Source: Coprinus comatus (Eukaryota > Basidiomycota > Agaricomycetes > Agaricales > Agaricaceae). Taken from it: a stretch of 64,000 nucleotides of DNA. The position numbers and the translations under genes are program-made. Shown one piece after another: positions 23,244-37,058 of the stretch (position 1 is its first letter; each line of letters starts with the position of its first letter). The stretch is from assembly GCA_034638255.1 (NCBI GenBank), contig JAWPGT010000035.1, forward strand, positions 1-64,000, read 5' to 3'. The notes under the pieces were generated by a model that saw only the letters and a list, made by a program, of their open reading frames with translations, had not been told where the DNA came from and searched no databases.

Positions 23244-24918
23244 TGGACGGTTCTATTGCAGGACAATTGGAACTGGTACAGAAACTAACTGTTGGCATCC
23301 AGAGTGCAGTAAATGTGAGTCTGTTCCAGTGTATATGATGTTCAGTTTATATTCAATGCCAGATGTAGTATTGTAATGGTAAGTCTGCTCAATGCCGCCA
23401 CTTGCCAAGGAAGCCTTCTTACTTTTCTCAAAGTTGCCAGTGTCACAGTCGCTGTACGTTAAATTTCCCTCTCCTAACGCTGAAACTAGAGCTCGGAATC
23501 ACAACCTTCTAGACATTTGATTTGTTTATTACCTTCGAACTTGAAGTATCGTATGTGTGGTCATCGAACTGGAGCTTGATGAAAGTTCTCTATCTCCTAG
23601 TACGATACCTTCCTTTCGTAGACATGTCAATCGTCTTTTACAGTGAGTGTAATATTCTCCTCCATATATTTACCGATGTTGGATATTTAACCTTTTCATA
23701 GATCAGTTCGGATACGCTCTCTCTGAATCTGCTTGCAAAATTACTTATAACTATGCGTGTTGTATGTATTATATCTCTTTCATCGAATAATATAATAATA
23801 TATTGTATTCTCACACCAATGATAGTTATGTTTGTTATCGGTATAGCTCTGGCAGAAGGTGACCTCAACATAATGTTTTATCACAATCATTTCCACTTAC
23901 CCATGCGATGGCTTTTACTCCACAGCAATATTAACTCTGAGGACGTGGGCGATATGGGAAAAGGACAAATGGCTAGCCTACGGTCTATTGATATTCTTTA
24001 ACATAATCTGGGTATCGGAACTTGTGCTGATAGGAATTCATCTCAAGCAAACTAAACGTGAGTAATAAATTAGTAGATTCCGGTCATTACTTATTTTGCT
24101 TCGATAGATATTGCATCACCTGTTCCGGCTCTCCTTGGTTGTACTTCGACGGGAGGAAGTAAAACTCTACTCATCTGTTATCTTCTACTCGCAGTTTATG
24201 ATGGAGGTATGTCTCTCCAGTTCAACTCTATTACGAACACTAACGTGGATGCTGTCTACTGAACTTAGTTATTCTGCTTCTTATGATTATTCGTGCACTA
24301 TCTGTCTGTATGTTGTTATTAGCATATCGTTTCTTCTCCCCTTAACCCACATCAAGTCAGAAAGAAAGGCAACTCACAACTTTTGAAGCTTGTTTATGCC
24401 GACGGTAATCCAAGTTCTAAGCGTCTGGACCAATTGTCTGACTAAAGTTTCAAGGTATCATATACTACGCCTATATTTTTGGTACGCATACCGGTCAGTT
24501 AAAAGAGCAATTTACACACTGACTCGTTTAACGATAGGCCTAGCCCTTCTCAATGTCATCATGATAATCTCACTGCCAGTAAGCCATATCCTGCCAGAAG
24601 AATTCGTAGTTGAAGCTGATGGCATATTCGACATCCAGCATGACTTCGATCGAACTCTCGTAATGTATGTACCCTGAGTTACTTATCTTCACATTCAGCG
24701 CACGACTAATAATAAAAATAATATCACCAATTTCATTTTCAAAATTGTAAAGGATGGAGAGGGTAATCCATTCATCATTTGCATGCAGGGTAATCCTGCA
24801 TATTCGAAAATACACAAAAGAAAATCAGGAGCCAAGATCTTATGGAAGGACTCTGACTTTTGTTACAATTAACTCAACTGTACAGGAATCCACCACCGAA
24901 TCACGGAGTATTTTTTAG
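23244..24918 (+). CDS. DUF6533-family polytopic membrane protein, sister copy 2
   Basis: It starts MDGSIAGQLELVQKLTVGIQ and follows the exon pattern of the gene at 12095 with high nucleotide identity, including introns and the 10-nt microexon (23369-23378). The core reads TFDLFITFELEVSYVW then KVLYLLVRYLPFVDMS. Later exons: MFVIGIALAEG, ILRTWAIW, LLGCTSTGGSKTLLICY, MIIRALSVC, GIIYYAYIF/GLALLNVIMIISLP, HDFDRTLVM and MERVIHSSFACRVILHIRKY. The last exon ends ...ESTTESRSIF, so the C-terminus differs from copy 1, which ends ...TTITTGSWDTS. The KDZ element sits 243 bp upstream and separates this gene from most of its original upstream DNA, so expression may be changed. Confidence 0.83.
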
Positions 24919-25586
24919 ATTCTGTACATGGACAACTGGATTTGTCTGCATCGCATTTAGTACAATAGTAGTAGTTTGTTTGTCTGTTATTTGTTTTGAA
25001 AATGCTTTATACTGTGTCTATGTATCTTGGGGCTGCAAACTTTTTGAACTTTCAAAGTACATAGAAATCCTAATCTACCCTTCCCAGAGTATGTATGTAC
25101 CATGTGGTAACTTTTTTTTTTTTGTCTGTACCGGAGTCAAGACACACTGTTGACTTTCTTACCAGCAACTCCTAATAAAAAACTATTGCAACCGAACACA
25201 TGTCTTTTGCAACGAACAGCCTGTAGCACCCAAAGAAGGAGATTAACTGCTGACTCAGAATTGCCTTCAAATTTTGAACCCTTTCCCGCAGTGTGAGACC
25301 CGGTCTTGCAGCTGAAACTCATTGCGTCTCTGATCATCATTCAACTCTCGACTATTTTATTTTCAGTTGATACTAATGAAAGTGTAAATGATAGTTCTAT
25401 AAAATACTCTGGCATCAGTTCTCCTTTAATAAAAATGCCGATCATTTTGTTCCCGGCTTTCCCAGCTTTTACGCGTATAGTCGACAGGGAGCTTTCATAT
25501 CATGATATCAAAGAAATATAACATAAACCCACAAATACTAGTACATAAATGTCATCAAAACAGATTCAGTTCAATCGGTGTAATTG
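24919..25586. other. convergent 3' region, no gene recognised
   Basis: The first 170 bp resemble the 3' flank of sister copy 1. The rest is low-coding; an ORF at 25306-25521 has no family mark. A run of ten T residues lies near 25111. Confidence 0.5.
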
Positions 25587-27245
25587 TTATACTACTGACA
25601 GACCCTCCGAGTCCTTCTTTCCCTCACCCTTATTTTTAGAATGTACTACAGTGTCTTGTGCCTGGCCCGAAGAGGAGATTATGCTAATGGTGTCAGTATT
25701 TGTTGATGCTCCATGAGCAAAGTGGAGATCATGGACACCTTCTGAACCATGGCTACTTTGACTGACACTTGACTTGTCCTTGCGATAATCATGACGCTGG
25801 TTTAACAGGATCATGAAGCAGTTACTGTACCTATTGGTGGACTGAGGTAAAAAGTGAAAATGATATCAAAAAGTATAAGCTTACAATTTCCCTAAAACAT
25901 AGCCACTGGATTTCGCATTGTCACTAGCTAGTATGAATAGAAGTAGTTGCGCTGCCCAACTTACCCTGTCAAATATACCTTTGTCGCCTGTGTTACGGTC
26001 AAGAATGATTATCAGATATCGGAAGATAGTATGGCTTACAGGAGGCGCCACTGATGGAATATAATATATAACCACAATCATGACGGCAACAGCAGCTGTG
26101 TCAAAGTTGGAGGAGTTATGCCCATGAAAACTAAAATATATGGAACGGCAACTTCTCACCAGTGACTGCATTAGTTTCCAGTGTGAGTGTAAGAAGATGT
26201 ACAAGTCTCTTTGTCAATGAGGGGCTACTCTTGTCTTTATACATCTTCAATAACTATGAAATTTCCAGGTTAGTGGCAAGTAGGTTAACTGAGGATGAAA
26301 GCAGGGTACCAAGTAGCTTGTACTCGCAGCAATCATGAGATCAGCACCTGCACTAGGGAACATCCAAGTCTAAATATCAATTCAGTATTGAGATCGAGGT
26401 TTCTTTGAGCCCGGAACTCATACCATAACTCCAACAAAATAAGAAGTGTTGAATCCCTCATCTCCACGTGGGGATCGTACGTCCTGGTATTAGTGAGTGA
26501 GTGCTGTCTGACAAGGAACAGCAAACAACATTTACCACCACCGTCGTGAACAATCCACTACCAAACGCAAGCAAAGAAGTCTAGCTGTTCATGAGTAATG
26601 GTATGATACTGTAACATTTTATGTGCGCGCACCAAGCATATAAATACTGGTATTACTCTCCAACCGCCTAACCTGTTAATTCTCCAGCAATACACAAATT
26701 GGACAATTAAAGCAATGATAGCGTCTATCAGGGCTAAATTGACTGCCGACCAGTGGAACTCGTTCAACCTATTGAAATCCCCATAATTGTAAACAAACCA
26801 ATAAAATGAATCTTCCATCATAAAAAATGTTTGGAAAGTGTCAAGAACAAAAATTGAATGGACTACCCATTAAGAGTTAAGATGGAAATGATGCTAGTAC
26901 AAAAGTGTTACCTATGATCTGGAGTATCTTTCGTTCCTGCTTTTCCATATTGTTGAGATACAAATCTGCTACAAGTGAGAACCAAGTGGAGACCTTGGGA
27001 GCAGATACCACGAACAATACTGAACGCATAATATACCATATAGCCACCAGTTGAGTACGGTCCCGATAAGCTGAATTGATACGGGTTGTTGTAAGTCATC
27101 ATATTCTTGTAAAGGTATTTGGGTATTTACAACAGGACCAGCACTATAATTTATTAAAGTGAATAAGTGAATTCTTCTTGCCAGAATCGAGCTGTATCAC
27201 ATACTGGAAGGAGATGTTATCAGGGACAGTGACTGTTACAGGCAT
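25587..27245 (-). CDS. DUF6534-family polytopic membrane protein
   Basis: The start at 27245 reads MPVTVTVPDNISFQ before a GT donor. The central exon (about 26600-26860) reads FMMEDSFYWFVYNYG then FHWSAVNLALIDAIIALIVQ and FVYCWRINRLGGW. Further exons: GADLMIAASTSYL (26310-26350), ETNAVT (about 26165), AVAVMIVVIYYIPSVAPP (about 26040-26100) and GYVLGKL. The tail is NCFMILLNQRHDYRKDKSSV, a Ser/Gly-rich end that stops at 25587. It is the closest relative in the window of the gene at 4902: the sequences are nearly the same over the core and share the N-terminus and tail. No break was seen. Function is unknown. Confidence 0.85.
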
Positions 27246-27977
27246 ATCCAAAGCTGTTTAGTCAGGGGCTTGAATGGAATGTGTTAGGTGTCTAATGGGT
27301 TACACAGCCTCTTCCTTTTATCCAGAACTCTGCATCCAAATAGAGAGGATGTTATAAAAATGCTTATTATGGCAAGGGTTGAAAAAATTTGTGATAATCA
27401 AGGGAAGATGTCACTTGTATTGAATGTTAAATGATCGACTCAACGCGATGGTGCAGAAGCTCTACCTGAAGGACAAATCTCCAAACTAGAATGAATTGTT
27501 GCTATTGGGGGTTATATTACTAAACCCCGAGTGAGACAAAAGCTAATTTTTGACAAACTCCGCGATGAATTAAAAATATCACCTAACTCTCTCCTAAGCC
27601 CTGTAGTCAGTGCAAAATTGTGGCCCCAATTCTGTGAGTAAAGTGCGGAGATATCACCTCCAAGTTATTTAGTACCCGATGTGAAACAAATCTTGAAGAA
27701 ATCCTATCAGCTTGTATCTTGATGGCAAGACCGTCGACTTCGTGACTTTTCCATGCTCTAAAGCGATCCATTATTACTTAGTTGCTACCCACGTGTTGGC
27801 TGTTAGTGGCCGTCTCTCTCACACCACAACAACGGACTTTTCGTTGTCATCGAAGGCATTATTCAAATTCCGATTAGATCTCCGACAAGTGAACAAGCGA
27901 GGATCGTAACCATAAGTCTATAAACAACAGTTGAACGTTGAGATCGTAATACTACCCCTGGTTCCAGCCTTAATGCT
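27246..27977. other. intergenic region, no gene recognised
   Basis: This is 5' space of the DUF6534 gene and 3' space of the next DUF6533 gene (both on the minus strand). A 65-codon ORF at 27712-27909 (+) shows no family mark. Confidence 0.5.
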
Positions 27978-29667
27978 TCACACTGTGATAGTTTCACATT
28001 GTTCAAGTGGTGCTGCCTGTTGTCTAACATGCAACAGCACTCTACAAGCCAATACCGAATGAAAAACCCGTTCCATCCTAGAGAGGAACCTTGTCAGCGT
28101 CCAAAATATTCAGAGAGATTAGGGTGTAGTTCGTACGATACTAGAAGTCTGTTGTAATCGCCCTGTGATATATCAAATTCATCAATACACTGGAATTGTG
28201 AATTGGTAAACGGTAAATTACCGGTAATACAAGAATTATAACGACGTTGAACAAGGAAAGACCTGAGAAAACTTAGGTGAATAGGGTTTAACGTTCACTG
28301 GTATAAAGTTCTCCCACCAAAGAGGTACACATAGTACACAATGCCTACACGTTGCGATAAGGATAGAGCACTCTGAGTTTAGAGTTTTCGTGAATTACAC
28401 ACCCTCGGTATACACAGCACGGATCAATCGAGAATGACCACTATGTTTGACTGGCACATAGCATTAGTATCATTGATAAAGGAATAGATGGCATTCAGCC
28501 CTGAATCATATTGAGTCGCATTGACGTAAAATATCAGAAACTCACAGACTGAAATAGCTCTCATAGCCATTAGGAACAAGATTCCTGTCAAACAAACAAA
28601 AAAGTCCCAATGTGTTTGAGAAGCACATCCACAACACATTGACAGGGTTATATGAGAATTACCTCCATCATATGTCATGAGCAAAATGTAACATCCCATA
28701 AGAATCTTACTCGCCCCCACTGCAGAACATCCCAGAAACCGGGGAACGGGGGATACCTCATCTAGTGACGCCCATAGGAATAAATATTAGACACACAGCA
28801 TAAGTTTATTGCAACTTACATTGAACAAACTTGAAATGGACTCCTATGAGCACAAAAGCTGCCATCCAGGTTACAGTAAACGCAATAGAAAGCCCATATG
28901 TCATAATTTTCTCCTTTTGCCATAGAGCCCATGTTCTGAGCGTCAATATCACTTATGATAAGAGAAAGCATTATGTTGAAAAATCTTCGAGAAAAGACAA
29001 ACAGGATCATACCTTCTGCGAGTGTGACGCCGATAATAAACATCACTATGATAGTCCTTGTCAATAGAGAAATTTAGAGTGAAAGTGATATGTCGAAGTT
29101 ACAGGCGATATACTGGTAAGTTAACTTGCAAGTCGCATGTGGAAGTGCATAACCGAATTGATCTGAACCGCAGAAATTAGTTTAACTATAGCTTGTTGAG
29201 GAGGACGAAAACACAAATCTCAAACTTACTATACAAGACCATACTTGTATCCACAAACGGTAGGTATCTCACTAGGAGATAAAGAAATTTCATGAAATTC
29301 CATTTTGATTGCCATACCAAAGACACTTCCATATCGAGAGTTAAAAACCAATCGAAAACCTGCGGTGGAATGTACTTCAGTTCTTGAAGATATTCAAAGG
29401 CCACCGGCCAAGCTTGGACCTATTACCAATACCGTAATAGCTGCGACTTCGAAAGAGGGAAAGAGGGTCAATCAATGGTTCTTTCAACATGTACTACATT
29501 GTTGATTTGAGCTTACCATTACTATTCTATTAGTGTGGTGTCCAAAAGCCGATCAGTAACAACCTCAGTGGCTTTGGAGAAAAGCTCACATTAACTTGTC
29601 GTGTACGTTGAACGCCTACTTCAAGTCTTCGAAGGAGTTCCAAGAGTTCAGAAAATGAAGACGCCAT
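27978..29667 (-). CDS. DUF6533-family polytopic membrane protein
   Basis: The start at 29667 reads MASSFSELLELLRRLEVGVQ, then QVN and a GTGAGC donor. A 10-nt microexon-like block (AATAGTAATG) occurs near 29510-29520. The DUF6533 core is VFDWFLTLDMEVSLVW then FLYLLVRYLPFVDTSMVLY (about 29235-29370). Other exons: MFIIGVTLAEG, a segment before RTWALWQK (about 28905-28945), GASKILMGCYILLMTYDGG (28664-28720), MAMRAIS and GLSLFNVVIILVLP. The last exon, MERVFHSVLACRVLLHVRQQ, ends ETITV and TGA at 27978-27980. About seven membrane spans are predicted. It is oriented head-to-tail with the DUF6534 gene to its left. Function is unknown. Confidence 0.8.
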
Positions 29668-30910
29668 GGACAATCTAAAAGGGCGGGACGGTTCCTACTC
29701 TTCCTTGGTTCTTCAAGCAACATTTATCACTAAGACGAGAACCTCTAGGAATAGCATACTTCTTGATGCTCGAGCCAAAACATGATAATCAACAAGGTGG
29801 AGTCATAATACATACTAAGCAGATTCCATTCCGCAAGTTGATGCCTTGAAATCATTCATGTAATATTTGCGTTTGAGAACTTCCCACTCGGTTGTTTCAT
29901 GAAAGACTCAATTTGATGAGATAGTAAGTCATAGTACATAGTTAACTTGAAGATTGAAGTCTATTTTCCAAACATCATTGCAATCAAACCTTCGGTCTAA
30001 GGCACAGTGCCATTACACCTGCCAAGCGCCATCATCATCATAATCGAAGCTCTACTAAGAATATGGACGACGTATCACACTTAACAAAATTAAGAAGAGT
30101 TGCAAAAATTGCTGTTCAGTGACTAACTGGAAAACCTGGAGTTGATGGGAAAAAAGTGGACATACAAATAGAAGGCGGAAGGTTTAAACAAAAGCTTAAT
30201 TTCGGAGAAATTGAAACACCGGCCCGGGGCTATGCGTTCCTCGTGATCCCCACTTAGACATTTTATCCTTTCGAGAAATTGCAAATGCTCAATTCCTGTC
30301 TTCGGAAAATGAATTTGTAATGCTATGGATACGAGAGTCTTAGATCTTCTTCACCAAATCTTCTCCACATATGAACCATTGAAGCCCCTCGGACGTCAAA
30401 CTTTGATAAAATAAAATAGAATAAAATATAAACAGTCAAATTCCAATTGTATATTTACACATTATTGATAATATTCATGAACACTCGAAGACGAAATAGC
30501 AGAAAGAAAGACGATATCGATAACAACATTATAACTTTTTGGTTTAAATTGATTCATAACTTCAAGAAAAATCTCACTTTGTCAACTTCTCCCCTTAATT
30601 CATCCTCAAGGTCCAACCATGCGCTCTCTTCTCTTCTCTCTCTCACATTCTGCTTGCTTGTTAATAGTTCCACCGATTCCTTGATCGACGAAGATTGATA
30701 ATGGTCTTTAATAAGGATGTATTGATTCTAGTTCTTCGGGCTTGATGTTGGATTAATATTTGCTCGAAGGTGTGCGATAATCTTTGACTTGATAACGTTT
30801 TTACGCTTTTGAATGTCAAATTCAAACACCTAAATTAATATAACACAAAATCAACACCATCAACCGGGCGATCCCATTTATAATAAAATAAAACAAAACT
30901 CACTCAATAC
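29668..30910. other. intergenic region, no gene recognised
   Basis: Mostly AT-rich sequence with a short run of related blocks (aaaataaaat) near 30407-30430. An ORF at 30447-30698 (+) has no family mark. No RNA gene was found. Confidence 0.5.
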
Positions 30911-32796
30911 TCATGCAATAGGAGGTAAAGACTCCATCATTGCTATATCTGAATGAAAAACCTTCCTACGTTCCCCATGCTGCCTTAGATCTAATATAGC
31001 ACGACATATCAAAAGCGAATGAACAACTCTTTCTAAGAGTGACAGGAGATTCACATATCCATCCTATAAAAATAAAAATAAAAAAGAGGAAGATATTAGC
31101 CAGAGAAAAAGAAATCAAACAGAACGAAAAGGAAAAAGTAGGTACGAACCGAAAGTTTGAGAATGATGACGACATTGATTACTGAAAGACCACACAAATA
31201 CGCAAAGTAAATCAACCCTATAAATACACATGAACAAAAAAAAGTCAGTCCCAACCTAGATATTGTTAAGACAAATAGAAAAAAAATGACGAACCATCCT
31301 GATAAACAACCTTCATCGTATCAAGTCGTTTCCACCATGTTATAGCTCGAATCATGATCAATCCAAGTATCACTAGATACACACACAAACACGAAAAATA
31401 GAATATGCCAAAAGTTATTATTATCGATTGTTTTCAAGAAGGGGAACGAACATACCAGCATCATAGACCATCAACAGTATCCAACATACAGATAATAGAT
31501 CCGTCGGGCCAGACGTAAGACAGGTCACCCAGGGTGTCAATGGGGATTGAGTATCTATGAAAGGAAAGCACGGACGTTAGTGTGTGTTCAGTGTTAAAAA
31601 AAAAAGCAACCACACATTCTAAGGACTGAAGATAAGACCCAATCACAGCATACTGTACACCCCAAATCCCAAGAAAAAACACCGAAAGAGCAATCATCAT
31701 CTTCCTATCATTCTCCCAAATGCTCAACGCTCGTATTGTCAATAACACTATGTGAGAGTGTACGAAACGAACATATTAACGCCAAACCGTTTCGAGCGAA
31801 TATCAGATATCCGTTTTCGGAGTGGAGCATGTTGGGATGGCCCAAAACAAGATAGACATAGGACGAGGGTGAGACGGGTGTGGGGGGAGTGAGAGAAGTG
31901 TGTGACATGGGTTTTTTTTTAGTGATCGTTCAGGCACCAAGGGTTGTATAGGCAGGTGTCACAGAGATGAGTTTGTATGAATCAGTTGAAAATCAGTATT
32001 CCGATTTCAAGAAATTTAATTAAACCCAAAGAATACACTCACGTTCGCTATGCTCATCCCTATCACGAACATCCCTAAAGAGAAACAAAGTACACCCATG
32101 ATCAGCATCTGTATCACATGAATAAAAGAGGACGGAGCAAGGATTAAAAAAGAGACAGAAGGATAACAGGAAGCAAAATAGGGAGGAAGAAAAGGGGAGG
32201 AAAAGGAGATTCAAAACGTACAAGCACTATAACGATACGCGATTGCACATTGTTCTCCTGTCAAACCACTATGAAATTGACCTAATGTGTCCAAAACCAT
32301 GCCGAAGGAATTAGTAAAGCGAATCATTGAATTCGAAAGACGAGACACACGTAGCATAACAACTCCTACGTCAATAAAAGGTAAATACCTCGTTAGGAGG
32401 TACAAAACCTTGATCTTATTCCATGGGAGCTTCCATATGTATTGTATTTCGACGTCCAGCAATAAGAAGAAATCATAAATCTTCCAAAGACTTCGTTAAG
32501 CACGCGCATCAATCTATTATCGTACAGCAAACAACACTCACAAGAATAGTCATGCTAGCAACTGTGTAGACATCGAACCCCCTATCCGTGATCAATTCAA
32601 GAGATAATAGTATACGGATCAACGCACCATGGAAAAACTGTTAAAAACCACCAAATTGAGATGAGTTCCCCACTCTCTAATGACAACACAAAAAAATGCA
32701 AACCGTATCGAACGAATTGGCGGGACGTACATTATTAAATTGTGCAAGCCAAACGGCTGAAGAAGGGTTCGCTATGAGACCCTCAACAAACACCAT
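30911..32796 (-). CDS. divergent DUF6533-family polytopic membrane protein
   Basis: The start at 32796 reads MVFVEGLIANPSSAVWLAQF, then NN and a GTACGT donor. The core is MLDVEIQYIWKLPWNKIKVL with YLLTRYLPFIDVGVV (about 32360-32460). Then come MFVIGMSIAN, LLTIRALSIWENDRKMMIAL, LLMVYDAG, IRAITWWKRLDTMKVVYQDG and LIYFAYLCGLSVINVVIILK. The last exon reads GYVNLLSLLERVVHSLLICR then AILDLRQHG, ending PPIA and TGA at 30911-30913. The exon order and marks match the other DUF6533 genes here, but the sequence is much more divergent. Its introns contain simple repeats. Function is unknown. Confidence 0.75.
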
Positions 32797-34998
32797 TTTT
32801 TGTCCGCGATCTTTCTCTCTTTCTCTCTTTCTCTCTTTCTCTCTCTTCTTTATCTAAATATAAGAAATATACGTCTTCTGAGCGGTGTTGTAAGGTTGGA
32901 ATTATCACCAGAATCCCATGGGGTTGCTTGACCCAAAAAAAAAAAAAAAAAAGTAGGTTAAAAAAGAATAAGGAGGCTTTTTGAAGTTGGGGAGCTCTTG
33001 AAGAAAGGTATTGGGTAGGGGTAGGGAAGAAAGAAGAAATACCCACACTAACAACGATTTAACATGCCCGAAGTTCCCTTTTTTAAGTAGAAAATTATAA
33101 AATGTTATGCAAAGGTAACCTGAAAATGACATTATCAGCTGTCCCTTTAATATTTTGTGACTTATCACGCGTATTTCCGGGTGGAGACGCGCATGACCCT
33201 GAAAGAAGAAAAGAAACACCGCCGGTGTTTCGGGTTTTCGATTCCATATAAACTTCTTTTGTCTTGTCTCTTTCTCAGCTCGGAGCTCCAACGTCTTACG
33301 TTCAAATGACCTCAACAGCCCCTTACAATTCTGACTAGAAATGTCAAACCGATGTCAAACACACCAATTCAGGCTTACATCATTCTCATTCAATCCATTT
33401 GGTATGGGGATTCTAGCCCGTCTCCGTAAATTACATACATATAAAATCAGGGGTTAACAGATATATTTGAAGCTTTATGAACAAACTGTATTTTTTTCTG
33501 TTATATTATCGAAAAGTTTAAAGCTTAGGCCTCAGGTATCACAACAACAAATTTTAACACTCGAAAACCCAAAGCCGCCAAACCTCAGTACAGATATCCG
33601 TTGTTACGCATCAGATGCGTGTGATAAGTATCTATATGCATCATCATCATTATCATATGTCGGACAAGATCTCACAAGTAAAAAAAAAAAAAACGTCATC
33701 CCCAAATATTTGAACCTCCCAGACAGGTCCCAGAACAGAGTCCAGAGTCCACAACTTCCGGTCAATTATCTTTTATCTTATTCAACGCCACACTACATAC
33801 TTATGCACTCTTATGCCTATAGTTGACTATAACCTTATTATCGCTCAAGTAAGTATGTAAGTAATACATGTATGTATGTATGTATGTTTTTTTTTTTCTT
33901 TCCTTGTGGACCTAACCTAATTACAGCCACCACAAAAAAATTTTTTTTATCACAGCACTTGGCTTACATAACTAGTTGAAGTTGAAGTTTCAAAGTAAAG
34001 TAAAGTTGAGTAAAGGTAAAGGTACCAAAAAAAGGTACAGACAGTATCGTATAACGGAACACAATGACCTACCTAGATTGAAGAGACCCCAAAGGTCCAA
34101 AATATCAAATGACCTATAACACATAACTTATATTAAATTTATTAAGTACATTTCGACTTAAGGTAATGAAAGTAATAACAGACCACTTCAGTATCTCTCA
34201 TGATTAGCATGGGTAATGATAATTCATAAATTAAAAAGAATAAATTAACCATATACCAATTGGTACATAGTAACCATTACCATTTCCTTCAATTTGAAAC
34301 CATTATCCACCATTCAATATTCAGCGTTCACCATCCCTAGACAATCACATACATACTTATGAACTACACAGTACATAATGCCTTATCGAACAAACTCAAA
34401 CAAACCCAACACCTGGACCTCTCGAGTCTCGATCACCAAATCGTCAAGCGACACGCTAATTAAAAATCCTTCAGAACAGCCACATTCCAGTACCGTTACT
34501 ATCGAGGCACTCGAAAGTCTACCCCTGATGTCAGTTGGCATGGTAGTTATGTAAGTCCAAGAATCCTTTTTTACCTAACCAATCCATTCTATATATACAG
34601 GCACCCCTCTACCCTTTAACATTTGAATCATACGCTAGCATGCAGTGAAGCCTTGGGATGCTTGACACCGCTGATCACTTGTAACCCACCGCTCACAACT
34701 CCTGACAACTCCACAAAGCCAAGGGAGCGTGATAGTCGGAAAAAAAAACCTCAGGCAGCTACCCTTCAATAAATACGTCAACTTCCGAGCCTGATGTACC
34801 TCAAGTCAAGACCAACGAAGGGAAACGCTAAGAGAGGCCGGGAGAACTTTAGATAAAGAATACATGCTTACAAGAAAGATGTGAGGTAAACGACCACAAG
34901 GTACGCAACAAATTGAGACGAAGAGAATATGTTGTCTATAACGATTATCACCAACTATGACCTACAGCCTAAATTCTCCTCCATCACCGCTCTTAAGC
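32797..34998. other. gene-free region with simple repeats
   Basis: It contains a ctctttct-type microsatellite (32810-32850), a run of 18 A residues (32935-32952) and a tatg repeat followed by a T run (33870-33900). ORFs at 32905-33315 and 33467-33826 overlap these runs and show no known family. It separates the membrane-protein cluster from CCT2, whose 3' end is at 34999. Confidence 0.55.
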
Positions 34999-37058
34999 TT
35001 AAACCGCTTCACGTCTTCTCGGCGCAGCTCTCAAAATATCATCCACCCTAAAGATTAGAGTAAGAGACCCAATGAATCAACATCTGAATATCCTGAAAAT
35101 AAAAGTGAATATGAACACACCTGATGATCATTTCTGCAGCTTCACTAGCACTGAGTACTACCTGACGTTTTAGTTTATAGCTCTCTGTAACTCCGAGTGT
35201 CCGCATGGATGCTATTGTGGCTTCCTCCATATCTGTAAAATATGTCAAGAACTAGCAACGAGATCTAAAGTAAACTTTAATCTTACCAAGGCCAGCATCA
35301 GATTGACCCGCATAATGTGCAGCTCTCAGTTGAGCAACAAGGTCCGAGGAATCGTATCCAGCGTTGTCAGCCAAGATAGTAGGGATCTGTCTCAGGGCCC
35401 TTCCAAATGCCTCCGTCGCGATAGCCTTCTTTCCCTTGACACCTCTGGCAGCTTCCTCTACAGCACAACTCATCAACATCTCAGAACAACCACCGCCAAG
35501 CACCGTTCGTGTCTCTTTAACAGTCTGTGATAGCACGGACAGAGCATCATGAAGTGATCGATCGGCTTCATCTACCATCTGCTGAGTAGATCCTCGGAGG
35601 ACAACTGTACAAGCTTCTCCAGCAGCGACTCCAGAGAACTTGATCAACTGCACGGATGGATTAGTGTATTTCATCTCAATTGACATTAAAAATACCTTAT
35701 CCTCGCCAATCATAACCTCCTCGATCAATTCACATTTTCCGAGTTTGACGAGATCGGGACGACCAAAAGTACTCGCAATCTCTCCTCCAGTGACCAGAGA
35801 CAAGCGCTCTACACCCTCGAAGTCTGCATGTTCAATAACCATCACTCCCTTCTCAGCCAACAGCGACTCGGGATAGTTGTAAATGAGTTGTCGGTTAACA
35901 AAGACATTGATGCCATGAGCAGTAATTGACTCGACTTTGGCTTTCATTTTTTCCTGCCAAACGTCAGTTGCTGATGGTATTGGAGAAGGGGGCCACTGAC
36001 TCGTTCTGCGCGTTCCAACTCGGCAAGCTTCTCTGTACCTTCGACCTTGAAGCGAGCACCGAACACTTTGACCTTATCCGTGTCCATGGCTTCGTAATTA
36101 TGAGTATATTACACATACGGGCCAACAACAGCGGTAACTTACAGGTGTTGGCAATGAGGATCTTGCAGTTCTCCATCCGCTTTGGTGAGTTGACAGCAAT
36201 AGTCTTGTCGAGGATGAAACCTGATAAACGTCATTGTGATGATACTAGAGAACTTGGCAAACAACTCACCTTCATCAAGATAGGAATCCGTGAGCTTTCC
36301 TCCAACCTTCTTGATGATTTGTATGTGCTCAAGGTCAACAGAACCCTGAATATATGCGGTCAAATAAGCCCCTTTTCCCTTGGCATGGAGTGGTTATATG
36401 CACCTTTAGTCGCAAGACAGCATCGACAGCGAGATTGGCAAAGTAATCCTTATCCTGAGAGAGGACCTTTGAAGACAGAGTCGTCCGGGCAATGTTGAAG
36501 AGATCTTGACGGAATTTTTTAGTATCAGATCTGGATGGGATTAAGGATTTTATATTTTCACCGATGTAATCAGAATACGCACGAATGATCAGTAGTATTC
36601 TTCTCTAACGCCTTGAGGGCAGCAGCACTAGCAATACGGTAACCTTCGATGATAGTTTGGGGGTGAATTTTCTGGGCGATAAGTTTTTCTGCTTCCCGCA
36701 GGAGCTCGGAAGCGAGGACCGTGACTGATGTTGTTCCATCACCAACTTCATCGTCCTGGACTTTTGAGATGTTGACCAAGATTTTTGCGGCAGCGTTATC
36801 GAGCTGAATCGCCTTGAGGATTGTTGCACCATCGTTTGTTACATTGATCTCTCCTGTTGAGCCTGATTGGAGGATTTTGTTCATGCCTTTGGGACCGAGG
36901 GTGGACTTTACAAGATCACCGAGAGCAAGGGCACCGACGAAGGACGAGAGACGCGCATTCTCTGCCTTTTCTTCTGTTGCCTGGGGATGGGGTGGTCAGA
37001 GGTGGTGTTTATGGCGCATATAGTCACTCACTTGTTCGTTGAAGATCTGGACGGACAT
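34999..37058 (-). CDS. CCT2: CCT2, beta subunit of the cytosolic chaperonin TRiC/CCT
   Basis: The gene starts MSVQIFNEQ at 37058, with an intron after the ninth codon. The next exon reads [20 protein letters not shown] and [18 protein letters not shown], then [20 protein letters not shown] and [20 protein letters not shown]. These carry the group II chaperonin ATP-site motifs NDGAT and GDGTT (about 36640-36890). Later exons: [80 protein letters not shown] and the apical/equatorial end [13 protein letters not shown], ending at TAA 34999-35001. The length (about 525 residues) fits. It folds actin, tubulin and WD40 proteins as part of a hetero-oligomeric ring in the cytosol. It is divergent from the PMT gene with 242 bp between the start codons. 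Confidence 0.96.

Noticed and set aside
33467..33826. 119-codon plus-strand ORF
   Set aside because: It crosses a poly-A run and shows no domain; probably chance.
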